Shown: positions 51,786 to 62,192 of the stretch, one piece after another
How positions within the stretch are numbered: position 1 is the stretch's first letter
Layout of the letters: each line of letters opens with the position of its first letter
Origin: Arthonia radiata
Taxonomy: Eukaryota > Ascomycota > Arthoniomycetes > Arthoniales > Arthoniaceae
NCBI GenBank assembly: GCA_002989075.1
Contig: PSQN01000016.1
Coordinates: forward strand, 2,558,336-2,622,335
DNA: 64,000 bases
Direction of reading: 5' to 3'
The notes under the pieces: generated by a model
Databases searched by the model: none
Told to the model about the DNA's origin: nothing
What the model saw: only the letters and a program-made list of their open reading frames with translations
Made by a program: the position numbers and the translations under genes

Positions 51786-52361
51786 CTACGTTATAGAACC
51801 GCTACCTAATACCGAGTAGGGGTTACTCTGAAAGTCAATAGATAACCCGCTTAGACATTTAAATATATTATTACTAGCTATCAACGTAGCAAGCTTCTTT
51901 TGCTTCAATAACTTATTCTAAGCTAACTTCGCTGCTACCCGCGTACAAGTCTTTTTAACCTCCTCTTTTAACTTTTAAACCTTAAATCGGTTACGCTACA
52001 CAGCCGTAACGAACGCTGCTATCTAAGCCTTTAACGAACGTAATTAGCGCTTTGCGCGCTAGAGGGCAGCTAACTAAAAGGAGTATTAAGAATAAACCGA
52101 ACGCGCTGCAACTAAGTTAGTTTTAGTTACTACAAGAAAACAGCAACGAGGCATACTATCTACCATTAATACCCGTAAATCACAACTCTTCCTATCCCGA
52201 GTATATACCGAACACATCGCCTTCCTAAACTAAACTATATATCTTTCCTTAGTCGATACACATTTAAAACAAGGAGGCATTTTAATATTATAGGCTTTAA
52301 TTAATAGGTATTAACTATACTTTTTGTTAAGACCCGTAGTAACGGACTTTATGCGAGGTAT
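51786..52361 (-). pseudogene. E9 antisense accessory ORF, subfamily A
   Basis: Exactly 576 nt, ATA (52361) to TAG (51786-51788), overlapping pol by 77 nt. It has the same layout as in E5 and E10, with part of the cysteine set and the Lys/Glu-rich coiled-coil segment still visible between RIP stops. Confidence 0.65.
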
Positions 52362-52466
52362 AGCGACTTACAGATTAGTTACGAAGAGGGGGACGAAACG
52401 CAACTTATACGTATTTAAAAGGCTAAGGGTCAATTAAGAACAATTTAACTAGAAGAGAGGGGATTG

Positions 52467-52938
52467 TATTACGAGTACTAGCCCCAGACGGCCTAGCGCA
52501 CGCCTAAGCATTAACTACTGCTAATTATCTTAGCTCTACCAGCATTATTCCCGACTAAGCCTATAAACCCGCCGTAGGTATTATCGAACAAGACGGCTAT
52601 AAAAGCCTATATTCCCTATAAACCCGATATAAACATTATCGGGTTAGCGAACATAAAGGAACTTTCCTTGTGTACCTTAGACTATATAGTCAGACTAATG
52701 GCCAACCTTTAGATAAACTTTAGTCTGTTAACTTAATATCTGAATACAAGTTCCTTAACTATATTTAGGTAACGTACTTTACCTTCTATCTATCTTAGTC
52801 AAGCCCCTCTTACCTTCTATAATCTGTCTCGCCTCTCCTACCTTTTAGTCTCTAGCACACGAGACACCTACCACCAAGGTCGACAAGCATACAAGGCAAG
52901 TGAGCCTTAGTTCGGTTCTCCTAGCGACCGGCGTTATA
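52467..52938 (+). repeat. E9 3' LTR, subfamily A
   Basis: 472 bp. It contains an intact CCG-N13-CGG pair (52624-52642), TATATA at 52683-52688 and the self-priming sequence AGTCTGTTAA at 52722-52731. Confidence 0.95.
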
Positions 52939-53155
52939 TATACAGACCGCTAAACTTAAATATATAAGCTAGGATTCCTTTAGAGAATTCTAGCTAATAA
53001 GATAGACAATATAACAACAGCTTCTTTTTGTTACTAAGTATTGTATCTATATCAAGCCTAAGTATTGTACTAGTCTCAAGCTAATCTCGTCTTTCTACTC
53101 TTTGTAGTAGTATTCTTCTTCTTTCCTATATCTTTTAAACAGTAAGACCGTAACA

Positions 53156-54440
53156 GAGGGCCTATATATTAGTAGTAGTAGTAGTAGAAGTTTAGTTAAA
53201 AGAGAGAAAATAAGGAAGAGAAAGTTATAAGCGTATATCTCTATAGCGCATCTACTTAGTAATATAAGTAGTATAATAAGTACTATAGGCGTAGTAATAG
53301 CTAAAGTAGTAGAGATAGATAAATTGTTACTACTAGTAGTCCTTAATTATATACTTTATTTCGCTATATTGATAGTAGTAGAGATACTTTATAGGGTAGT
53401 TAGGTCTATTATATAAAAACGCTTAATAGCGTAAATACTATTAAAAGTATACTTATTTATAGAAGCGCTTATAGACTTGTAGCGTATAGTTAAGGTAAAT
53501 ACTATACTAAATAGCGGTATTTATCTACTATAAATAAAGAATAGAGAGAATAATAGCTCTAGCCTAAGATTTATAAAATAACTAGAGCTACAATATAAAC
53601 TAGATATCTTTATAGCTATATAGCTCTAAATAGAAGTTTGCTGTAGTTAGCTTTTTAGCTAGCTTACGTCTTCTCTTTATACTATTAAGATTAACAGTCT
53701 TTTTCTTAATAGAGTATATAAGAATATTAAAGATATAAGAAATTACCCTTACTTTTAGTTTAAACGCTATATACTACGCTTATACGTTATTTAGTATTAA
53801 ACGTATATTATACTTAATATAAAAGTATACTATTACGTCTCTACTTAGATACCTATATACTCTCGCTATCTAAATATCTTTTAGAATAGATACTATACGT
53901 AGTAGCGCTATAAAAGTTCTATAATCTTCTATTCTTTCTCTTTAGCCTTTATTTAGTTCTAAACGCCGTTTATAATACTTTTAACTATAAAAAGTATTTA
54001 AAGCTCTATTTAGAAGGCTTAACGTACCGTTCCATTGAGATATAAGTTAGACTTACTAAATTTACTATACTAAGCTAATTACTTAGCTAGCTAGTATATA
54101 ACCGTAGTATTAAACTTAAAGAAAGTCTTAATATACTAAAGAATAGTCTTAAGCTAGTTATAAACAACGCCTTGTAAGGTACTAGCGTCGTTTATAACTG
54201 TTATAAGACAGCTATATATACTCGCAAATTGTTTAAAAACTCGTATAAGTACTATATTCTTATAGTTCTCCTATACAAACTTAATATAATTCTTGAACCT
54301 AAGCTTAAGTTGTATAGCAAACATAAGAGGTATATCTATGTCTTAGGTCGTCTCCAGTATAACTGTAGGCTATTATAAAGTTAACTTAGATATTATTTAC
54401 TCAATTTAGCCAAAAGAGGATATAAACGAAAGCGCTTAAT
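53156..54440. other. Unidentified RIP-altered AT-rich segment
   Basis: It is rich in TA, TAG and TAA with no open frame and no match to the A, B or C elements in the window. A short (AGT)n run sits near 53,170-53,188. One plus-strand frame between about 53,990 and 54,430 is interrupted almost only by TAA/TAG, suggesting a former coding sequence, but I recognise no motif. It is probably an older transposon relic at the edge of the AT-rich block. Confidence 0.4.
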
Positions 54441-54902
54441 TTAGTAATTAAATTCTAAGAATTTGGGCCGAAGATGAGCGGTTCTGGTGGGTATATCGAC
54501 CTTTTTGTTAATTCGCGAAAAGAGGGAAAGTCTATCACACTTCGCGATGGACTAGAGCAGATGCTTGAACTCGCCGCATCGGGAAGTCGGTGATGGATTG
54601 GTCTTGGCAGAATGTTGTGTACGGAGACGGCACGTGAAGTATCACAATGCTACGCAACCAGACAATCACGAGCAGCTTCACCAACCTCACGTGGAGTCTG
54701 CAGGAATAGCATGGTATCTTCAGCAATTCTGATATTGTGTTCCAACTGTTCGAGCCTCGCCAAGTATCTTAATCGTACAAGTCATCAACTTTCAAGGCTT
54801 GAAACCGGTGGTCATTCGTGTGCCTTCGTCTCTCCCCTTTTTTGTGATTAAATAGGTATCATTGGATTACACGCTCGCTTTAGACGCCATATCGTGATAG
54901 CA
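54441..54902. other. Intergenic transition from AT-rich block to gene island
   Basis: Composition changes to near-balanced within about 50 bp around 54,450. I see no convincing gene. The right part is probably the 3' UTR and terminator region of the minus-strand gene that ends at 54903. Confidence 0.5.
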
Positions 54903-56646
54903 TCAGGTCTTTGTCCCATCTGCGCCCCCACGTCTCTTCAACTCACCGTCCGCACCAGCGACTAAGGTACTCTCTGTACCACCCTTGAACACATTCGCAG
55001 CAGCAGCCTTCCTCAACTCCTCCTCGGTAACACTCTTACGAGCATCACCGCCCTTCGAAGTCTCATCGTTCATCGCCGGTGCGCTCAGATTGAACTCGCC
55101 GCTGCCGCTTTGATGGTGACTTCCGGAGGTGGAGACTTGACCGGCTGATCCGATTATGGGGCTGCGAGGTGCTATCTCTGGACTCACCTGCCATTTGCCC
55201 ACGTCACGCTTCAACGCATCCAGCTCCTTCTGGAAGCGTACGCCGAAGACGTCGATGTAATAAACAGCTCCGTTGTAGACACTCCAGGTGAAGACCGAAC
55301 CTAGGAATGTAGCACTTGCCCATCGACTCCAGAACCAGAGAGGTACAGGCAGCATCGTGAGAAGCGCATACCCGTATTGTATGAGCATGAACGCTGGCTC
55401 TTGAAGATTTTCAGGCAAACTTAACACGAGTTTTCCGATCCAAGTATTCCGGAAAGACTTACGCAGCCAGGTGAATGACGTTGGCCGGCCTGCGGCTATC
55501 TTCTCGCGTCTCCGCACCGTGATCAGGAAATGGTAAGATATCTGCCAGAGCGCGTACGGCACTGTAGACCAGAGTACCATGCTGAAAAGTGAGTAGTGAA
55601 ATGACGAGTCCGAGGGCGAGTGCTTGATCGCATAGACTCCAGGAAAACGCTCTCGCTGCATTTCCGGAGACATTAGATGAACCATGCAGTGCAGAGTAAC
55701 ACACGGCATGACATGTATGAACAAACTGTACAGAACTTAGCCTGATTTCACAATTCGACATGAAGCACATCACCTACCTCGTGACTTTGTCGAAAGAGTG
55801 AAACACCAGCGAATTCCTCCACATTGCAATGGCTATTGCATTGTTGCCGAATGCCAAGCAGAATGTGCTGATGAACAATCGCTTCGATTGTGGAAACACC
55901 CAAACACTGGCCAGTAGCAAGAAGTTGACGTAATAGCACAGATCGGCGAGGAAATAATGGTACCCTTTCTGCCGGTACATGTAGTATCGCAACGGGTAGA
56001 AGTAGAAGAACTGAATCGTATACCACAGATAGAAGTACTGCGGAAAAGCGCCGACCAAATACCCGCTGATGAAGATGTTGAGGACTCCTGCGATGAAACT
56101 AGCTTTCTCTCGCTTTGTGACGTTTTGGGAGTCGGAAAATTGGTTGGTAAGCCTATTGACACTGGTTGAGACGCGCTTCCTGTATTTCTGCAGTCGCTCA
56201 TCCGGCGTTGGCACTCGTTTACGAAATTCATCTACGACGCGCTCTCGCGCTTGTTGCGACTGCTGTTTTAGTTTGAGTTGCTGTCGACGGACCTTTTCGG
56301 TTTGTGAGGCAAGCGTATTTTGCAAGCGCTCTAAGCGCTGCGGAAGGGCCAAATTTTCCAGAAAGTCGAAAACCGTTAGCCGATCAAGGGGCGGCAGTGA
56401 ATCAAGGTCATCACTGTCCATGAAAGATTCCGACCGTGAGAGGGAATACGGCGTGCCAGGAGTGGATGCGCCAGGTGTAACAACCATAGTTTCTGGGGAA
56501 AGGAGATTACCGGAGGCAGAGCGTTGATGAGCGACAAGTCCGTCGAGGTCAAAATAGGGACTGTCTTCGGACGCTTCTTGTGTGTTTTGTTCCTCAGCTT
56601 TCTCAGGACCAGGGTCAATGGGGTTTGTTGATGCGGAGCCTTCCAT
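54903..56646 (-). CDS. GPC1: Glycerophosphocholine acyltransferase (GPC1-type, DUF2838 family)
   Basis: Two exons (56646-55778 and 55725-54903) around a 52-nt intron with donor GTAGGT and acceptor ACAG give a 563-residue membrane protein. Splicing is required: the unspliced frame meets TAG at once, and joining restores the family block WRNSLVFHS...LFIHVMP across the junction. Residues 1-100 are low-complexity and cytosolic-looking, 101-145 Gln/Arg/Lys-rich coiled coil, and from about 183 on there are several hydrophobic membrane segments. HYFLADLCYYVN (230-241) is typical of the family. The Ser/Gly-rich tail is variable. Yeast Gpc1 transfers an acyl group from acyl-CoA to glycerophosphocholine, making lysophosphatidylcholine in membrane lipid salvage. 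Yeast Gpc1 is shorter; the extra length is at the termini. It is divergent from DDI1, with 650 bp between the starts. The assignment is by remembered family motifs. Confidence 0.85.
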
Positions 56647-57296
56647 CTTTGATCCTAAGTATCAAACACCAGGTCGCCAGGTCTCTCGAATCCGGCAACG
56701 TGTTGGTAAAGGATTTTTTGGGTTATTTTGCACAATGTGTAACGCTGGTGGGGAAGGTTAATTTTCCGAACGCGTTGAAAGGAAAGGTGGTCAGTAGTTG
56801 TGGTCTCGGATTAGGTCTGAAATCAGATGCTCCAAACGTGTCACGCACGGACCAGCGTGTCGAATGGTTCACGCTTGACTACATTCGGAAATAGCGTGCT
56901 AGCTCAGTGAGATCATTCAGAGCTCTCACGATTGCACATGTAAGCTCGGTCACTGAATGGTGTCGTTACTCCACGACAGAGGTGCATGCACGTAAACCTC
57001 TATGATTTGCCAGCTTGGTACAGTCTCTTTACAGTCTCCGTACTTCACCTTAGAGAAGCCGGAGCAACAGCCACGCGTCTACGGTTGCCTCCGCAGCTCA
57101 CGTCAACGTGCTGCATCTACGCTCTTCTCTCGACTTCCAATTTGTTTCAAATCGACGCGATAGAGATGCAACCTCAGTAGTACTTCTTCACCTCTCATTG
57201 TAGACCGACAGCAGCCCCCCAGTCGCCTTCTGGCAGCATTTCTCCACACCCTACCCACTTGAGAGCTTTGGTGCATCGTGTGACACATAATTCAAA
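56647..57296. promoter_or_regulatory. Shared promoter region of GPC1 and DDI1
   Basis: 650 bp between divergent starts. A perfect 10-bp palindrome GTGCATGCAC occurs at 56982-56991. No strong TATA box stands out. Short frames here look like noise. Confidence 0.5.
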
Positions 57297-58801
57297 ATGT
57301 GTGTAACACCCTATGCTGACTGCGAGACTAGCTGACAAGACTGCATAGGCATCTAACATTCCAGGTGGCGACACACGAAGGAACCGATGTGGGCATCTAC
57401 CATGCAGAATTCGGCTCCACCTCAACCATCGGCGAGCTCAAAATGTTCCTCATCGGCGCCACAGACTTACCTTCGGGCTACCCAAACCATAGCTGGGTGT
57501 TACAAAGCAATAACAGCACGATGACCATGTCTGATGAGACTGTTCTATCACAAGCTGGCATCAAGGATAATGATCTCCTGGTTGCGGTCGCACTCCCCAT
57601 GGCGCACCCACAGAGCCGCGCCCCTGGTCGCTCGACTGGGCCCGCTGCAGGCGGTGATACATCTGGACAGCTCGAGAATCTGCGACAACATATCTTAAGC
57701 CATCCGCCCACCCGTGCCACGGTTGAATCCAACGCCGGTAGAGATCTTGTGCACGAGGGAGAGGACCTCAACAGCGTCCTTAACGACCGCAAGAAATTTG
57801 TAGAGAGGTGGAACGCCATGGAAGACAAGCGTCGTTCTGAGGTCAATCAGCGCATGGAAGATGATCTGAAACTTGACGCCGACGTAACAGAAGAAAACCA
57901 AGAAGCCATCTGGAAGAGGATTCAACAAGAGAGAGTGCAAACCGAGGCGGGTGAGATTATGGAACAGCATCCGGAGATGTTCGCAAGCGTAACAATGCTG
58001 TACATCGCCGTGGAGGTGAACGGCCATCCAGTGAAAGCATTCGTGGACTCAGGTGCTCAGATGACGGTCATTAGCCCCCAACTGGCTGAAGAATGTGGCC
58101 TCACCCGTCACATCGATGAGCGCTACTCTGGCATCGCGCGCGGCGTTGGTACTGCCCGCATCCTTGGTCGTGTCCATCGTACTACCCTGAAGATTCACGA
58201 CCCCAACGGCTACACTGAAGAGCTGCCGTGCTCCTTCACCGTGATGGAGGGCAAAGGCGTTGACATGCTCCTCGGTTTGGACATGTTGAAGCGCTACCAA
58301 GCAACCATCGATCTTCTCCGCAATTGTCTCGTACTACCAAATGGTGCAAGCTTACCATTTCTCCCTGAGCACGAGATCCCCAAGAATGAATTCGACGCCG
58401 ACGGACAGGCCACAGCCGGTAACAGCAACTCCACGGCCAATGACTCCGCGCCCGGCCCCGCGGGCTCCTTTAGCAGCCCCAAATCGACCGCAAGCAACTT
58501 CCCAGGAGCTGGTCGCACCCTAGGTCCCGGGCCGGCGCCCTCAATTGCGTCCTCATCTTCGACCAGGGTGCCGTCGTCCCGTGCGTCATCTGCGACATTG
58601 AACTACCGTCCCTCCCGCCCAACCCCGGACCGCCCACCGAGCGATCATGGAGAGGCGGGGCGACACTCGAGCATCTATGGCGAAGACAAAATCGAAATGC
58701 TGATCGAAGCCGGCGCGCGTGATCGCAATCAAGCTCGTGAACTGCTTTCCGCTATGGGCGGTAACATGGACATGGCTCTCTCCTTCCTCTTCGACCAGTA
58801 A
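57297..58801 (+). CDS. DDI1: DDI1-like ubiquitin shuttle and retroviral-type aspartyl protease
   Basis: The main exon is 57365-58801. I place the start in a tiny first exon, ATG TGT (57297-57302), followed by a 62-nt intron ending CTAACATTCCAG; this restores the N-terminal beta strand of the ubiquitin-like domain and gives 480 residues. Domains: ubiquitin-like about 1-80, helical domain about 120-210, retropepsin-like protease about 210-345 with the active-site DSGA (Asp230), a Pro/Ser/Ala-rich linker, and a C-terminal UBA about 441-480. Ddi1 proteins bind ubiquitinated substrates and the proteasome, and the protease dimer cleaves heavily ubiquitinated proteins. All signature domains are present. 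The gene converges with the hydrolase downstream (207 bp between stops). The first exon is the only uncertain part. Confidence 0.92.
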
Positions 58802-59008
58802 ACGCCCGACCACCGCGACGACGATTCTTATGACGCGAATGTAAGATCATATACGATACGACTGGCACAGCGCTCGGCGTTGAATCATGAGAGACGGTCA
58901 CGATTTCGGAACATTCCACATCTGCATAAGCACATAACATAGCAAGACATGAATGACGAATGGCAGCACTGCTGACGCTTTGTTCCTTTGTGCCATGTTC
59001 TATACACT
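58802..59008. terminator. Convergent 3' region between DDI1 and the hydrolase
   Basis: 207 bp must hold both 3' UTRs and poly(A) sites. No canonical AATAAA is obvious. Confidence 0.4.
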
Positions 59009-60533
59009 CTATGCAACACCATTGACCAATTCTTTCCGCCGTCCCTTCTCCCACACATGCAACATCTCCTTCATCGTACTAACCACCCTCCTTAACCCCC
59101 TCAATCTGTCCCTTTCCCCTCCCGCAAGAAAGAGATCCACAACCGGCCACGCATGTATCTGATCCTGTTCCTCCGTCACCGTTGTGCACCCGGGCTGAAT
59201 GCCCTCCAGCCGCTTCACCAGACTCCGAATCTCCGGCGCCAGCACCTCCTCAGACCCATGTATGAAATGTACACCACCATCCGGGATTGCCTGTTTCCAC
59301 ACCTTCGCGTCCGTGAAGTCCGATGGACTGGCGAGCAGCGGCTCCAGACCATGAGCATCACGCTTGCTCGATGATTGCGGCGACGAGCCGCCCATGTACT
59401 GCTGTGCGTACATGTGCAATGACTCCGCGTTCAAGTAGTCGCTGGGTGTATTCCAGTTCCTCGGACTGACGAGACGGCACCACGCCGATATGAGCGTCGC
59501 ATGATCTGGCTTCTTCACCTTCACTTTCTCACCTTTCTCGCCTTCCCCATTCACCTTGCCTTCCCGCTCTTGCAGCGCAATCTGCAGAAGTAGACTCAAC
59601 ACCAATGTCGCGCCCGCGGAGTCCCCGGCCACCTCCACTGGCACATCGTCCCCTCCCTCGTTGGCAATCCCGCAAACATACTCGTAACCTCTCCGCACCT
59701 GCTCCACCTGCGTCGGAAACGTGCCATGCGGCACCAACGTATAATCGAGGGCGAACAGCGCGGGGTTCGAATACGCAGCCTTATGCGACGCCTCTTTCTT
59801 CTCATCCGCGGGCTCCGCAGGCGAGACAAGCAGATCCACCCACGCGAGCAGAAACTCAAGATAGAACCACGGACTCCCCATCGCGAACCCGCCGCCATGA
59901 AGATAGTATATCACAACATCCGGGGCGCGCGCAGGGTCGCGGATGATGAAGACGCCTTTACTCCCATCACCACCGCTCGGTCCGCTGGTCGCTTTCGGCG
60001 CACCCGGTATCGTGCGCTCCTCGAAATGCTCATTCGCGTGTTGGAACCCTAGCTTTTGCGCGAGCGGCGGGATGGCGAAGGTGGGCGACGTGAAGGGCCA
60101 GTAGCCATGCCTGAGCATGCGCCAGCGGGCGAAGGGGAGGGCGACGGGTTTGGAGAAGAAGACTGCGCCGATGGGCGCGGGGAGGTAGGCGAAGGCGTAG
60201 CGGACGCAGTGGATTACGAGGGCGGTGAAGAGGGGGATTGTGCGGTGGTAAGGGGGGCGATGGGCGCGCGGGGTGAGAATGTCGTTGATGAGGAGTTGGA
60301 AAGGGAGTGCGAGGACTGTGTGGGTGTGTTAGTGAGGCTTTGGGGAGTGTGTGCTGGGGTGAAGAGGGTATGCGATCGTGAGAACGGGCGACGTGGAAGG
60401 GCGGACCTAGGAACGGGAGGACCTCAGCGATGCATTTGAGGGTGCCGAGGATGCCAACTTGGAGGAGGAGTTGCGGCGCGAGGCAAAGTATGAAGATCAA
60501 GCAGTCGAGGAGGGAAATCGGACTGAGAATCAT
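59009..60533 (-). CDS. Alpha/beta hydrolase, HSL / steryl-acetyl-hydrolase-like
   Basis: Exons 60533-60407 and 60315-59009 give 477 residues. The 91-nt intron has a perfect CTAAC branch site and CACACAG acceptor but an unusual donor, GTCCGC; it is the only GT that keeps the frame into the conserved second exon. The first about 45 residues are strongly hydrophobic (signal anchor or membrane segment). HGGG at 182-185 is the oxyanion-hole motif, GDSAG has the nucleophile Ser275, and His430 (QIHAWP) is the likely catalytic base; an acidic residue around 398-399 could complete the triad. This is the hormone-sensitive-lipase type (Abhydrolase_3) that includes yeast Say1 sterol deacetylase and many ester hydrolases. 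The substrate cannot be told from sequence. A Lys/Glu/Gly-rich insert at about 295-312 looks species-specific. It is probably an ER-anchored esterase (inference). Confidence 0.85.
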
Positions 60534-60884
60534 GGTTGAGTGGTTGCATGGTCTGGCAGGAAATGTCAAGATGGAAAGATGTGGTTTTTTAAATGCGAGA
60601 ACGAGGACGCGTCAATGACGTGTGCAGTCGCGGCTTGGCCGTGCATGGTGTTCACGAGCAACAGTCTTGAGAGGTGATAAACTTGCATCTGGTCTTGAAA
60701 CATTGTAAAGAATAAATTAGTGTCTAAGATGATGCTAGTTAGTAACAAGTGTCACGGATTGCGATGTCTAGGTAGCCAGACTGCACATTGAGGAGATGCT
60801 AATGAGAACCTCGATGGTCAACTTCATGCCAAGATTTGTCTCTTATTTACATGTTCGTCTCCAACCTCTGCTGCTGAATCCCAT
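60534..60884. promoter_or_regulatory. Upstream region of the hydrolase / downstream of the GFA gene
   Basis: 351 bp between two minus-strand genes. It is moderately AT-rich around 60,690-60,760. I see no gene and no clear motif. Confidence 0.4.
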
Positions 60885-61406
60885 TCACATATTACCATCC
60901 ACTTGCTGTGCACCAGTAATTGGCTGGCATTGTGGGAGTCGGTGCTTATTATACAGCTCCGCCTGCCACTCAGGGTTGCTCATAGCAGCTTTGTCGTCAA
61001 GTGTACCCAATTTGACGTTGTTCAGCCCCGGCATTGCCTCGGCCTTGACGTAGATCAATGTTGGGCAAGTCGAGCAGAAGTGGTAAGTCACAGCCTATCG
61101 CGCAAGGTCAGTAAGATCGTCGACGACCAATACTTTCTGACGAGGCTGTTACCTTTCCACTGTCGCCGGTTCTGGACCACGTCTTTACATTTCCTCTGGT
61201 AATCTTAAAGGTGTCGTCTGAGTAGATAAAGTTGTTGCTTGTGGGTGTCCCTGATGTTTTATGGCACGGGATACAGTGGCATGCTGCCTGTTATACGAGT
61301 GAGTCGTAGCACTGTTGCAGCCGTGAACGCAGTTTCCTACCTTCATGGCTGGGTCGCCGGTAGTCTCATACTGAATCTCACCGCACATACAGCTGCCTCT
61401 GGCCAT
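60885..61406 (-). CDS. GFA / CENP-V domain zinc protein
   Basis: Three exons (61406-61341, 61287-61153, 61094-60885) with introns of 53 and 58 nt, both phase 0 with GTAGGA/GTAACA donors; the second has a CTGAC branch site. The product has 136 residues. It shows the family's zinc ligands: C6-x-C8, then C25-H-C27-x2-C30, and C74-x2-C77, with the usual TSG after the second cluster. The family (glutathione-dependent formaldehyde-activating enzyme-like) consists of small zinc-fold proteins; most fungal members have no proven reaction, so the formaldehyde role should not be assumed. The last cluster has Pro where Gly is common (FCSTCP). Splicing is needed to assemble the domain, and it does so cleanly. 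Confidence 0.85.
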
Positions 61407-62192
61407 CTTGATAAGCAGTGCGAACGTCGGGCGTCGTCTTGAGAATGTTACGGAAGATATTACTAGTGAAGCAGGGACGGTGTTCGATCTTGTCTCTACC
61501 TCGAAACGTCAAAATTCGTTTATTTGGCTAGAGACATTCGTTAATACAGGGAAAGGTTGAAGCTGCCCCACATTCTGCGCCGATTCCGTACACGACGATC
61601 CGCCAGTCTAGGTTGTCCATACTTTAACCGGGCCGCTGGGACTACCAGAGGCAGCTCGTCTTAGGTCAACCTAGTTTGCGGTCTACGTGATGTACTGAAG
61701 TTGAGGTCAATGAAGTCAGGTCGCTGGGAGGACTTGAATACAGGAAGGGGGGATTCTGGCGGTAGGCCCCTCGGAGCAGCGTCGGAACAAAACGAAGTTG
61801 TTCTTGAGATTCGAGGACTCAAGGCGTATAGTCTTTTCCATATGAAGGGTCCACGTCGAATCGAAAGCTGACGGTTTCATTTGGAGCTCATGTTTGCGTG
61901 CTGTTCCGTTGCACGACTGTTGCTGCAAGCAGAAACAGGCGAGTTTGGGGAGGCTCTAAGGGTTAACCCCTAAACTCCTCTTGATCCGTGCCTCTGAATC
62001 GCTGTTTGACATCTTCATCTTTCCAGACACATTTCATCTCTACCACTCTTCAATCTCTGATGCGCGTCGCTCCACGCGGAGCTTGCGAAGCTCATTGTCC
62101 TAGCACATGTGGGAACATTATCTTCTCTCGTGGTGACGAGCGTGATTGAACCTTTGGAGGGCACCCCTTCGTTCCGCTGTCGATCTTCCAAC
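61407..62192. promoter_or_regulatory. Divergent intergenic region, GFA gene and RING gene
   Basis: 786 bp. No gene is supported. A 15-bp block at 61719-61733 is identical to the LTR end at 17283-17297. A C/T-rich stretch (about 61,975-62,060) before the RING gene resembles fungal promoter pyrimidine tracts. Confidence 0.4.

Larger units (their letters stand above)
39150..51862 (+). pseudogene. E9 gag-pol (RIP-inactivated, split by E10)
   Basis: Gag starts at an ATA (39150); E10 interrupts it at 40432 and it resumes at 47587. Protease Asp is at 48281, RT YLDD at 49382 (intact residues), RNase H about 49,780-50,170, integrase about 50,250-51,330, chromodomain about 51,530-51,700, and pol stop TAA at 51860-51862. 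From protease to stop is 3579 nt, as in E5 and E10. In this copy gag and protease fall in the same frame, unlike the other copies, because of a net 2-base deletion. An open stretch remains at 51314-51532. Confidence 0.85.
38636..52938 (+). mobile_element. E9: full-length subfamily A chromovirus, interrupted by E10
   Basis: Two 472-bp LTRs (38636-39107 and 52467-52938) are flanked by the perfect target duplication TATAC (38631-38635 and 52939-52943). E10 sits in it from 40433 to 47581. Subtracting E10 and one duplicated 5-mer leaves 7149 bp, the same length as E10. It inserted into the copia LTR. RIP has broken all frames. Confidence 0.95.
38352..53155 (+). repeat. Probable copia LTR, split by E9
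   Basis: Copia-derived sequence is 38352-38635 and 52944-53155, about 496 bp together. The split is exact because E9 is bounded by the TATAC duplication. The left boundary is a guess: TTGAAACC follows a short spacer after the copia pol stop. The right boundary ACCGTAACA at 53155 resembles an LTR end. There is no second copy in the window to confirm it. Confidence 0.4.

Noticed and set aside
53169-53188. (AGT)n microsatellite.
   Set aside because: It is short and typical of low-complexity AT-rich sequence; no function is indicated.
1-54440. Strand-biased retention of CpA over TpG in plus-strand elements, suggesting strand-specific RIP.
   Set aside because: The least mutated copy (E5) already has a CpA-rich sense strand, so the bias is probably the element's own composition.
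55748-56231. Overlapping minus-strand frames of 92 and 132 codons in the GPC1 gene.
   Set aside because: They are alternative frames of exon 1 and the intron; the spliced GPC1 frame has the family motifs.
59596-60052. Several 100-codon frames on both strands in the hydrolase gene, Arg/Pro rich.
   Set aside because: High GC removes stop codons. They have no domain features and lie within a gene with clear catalytic motifs.
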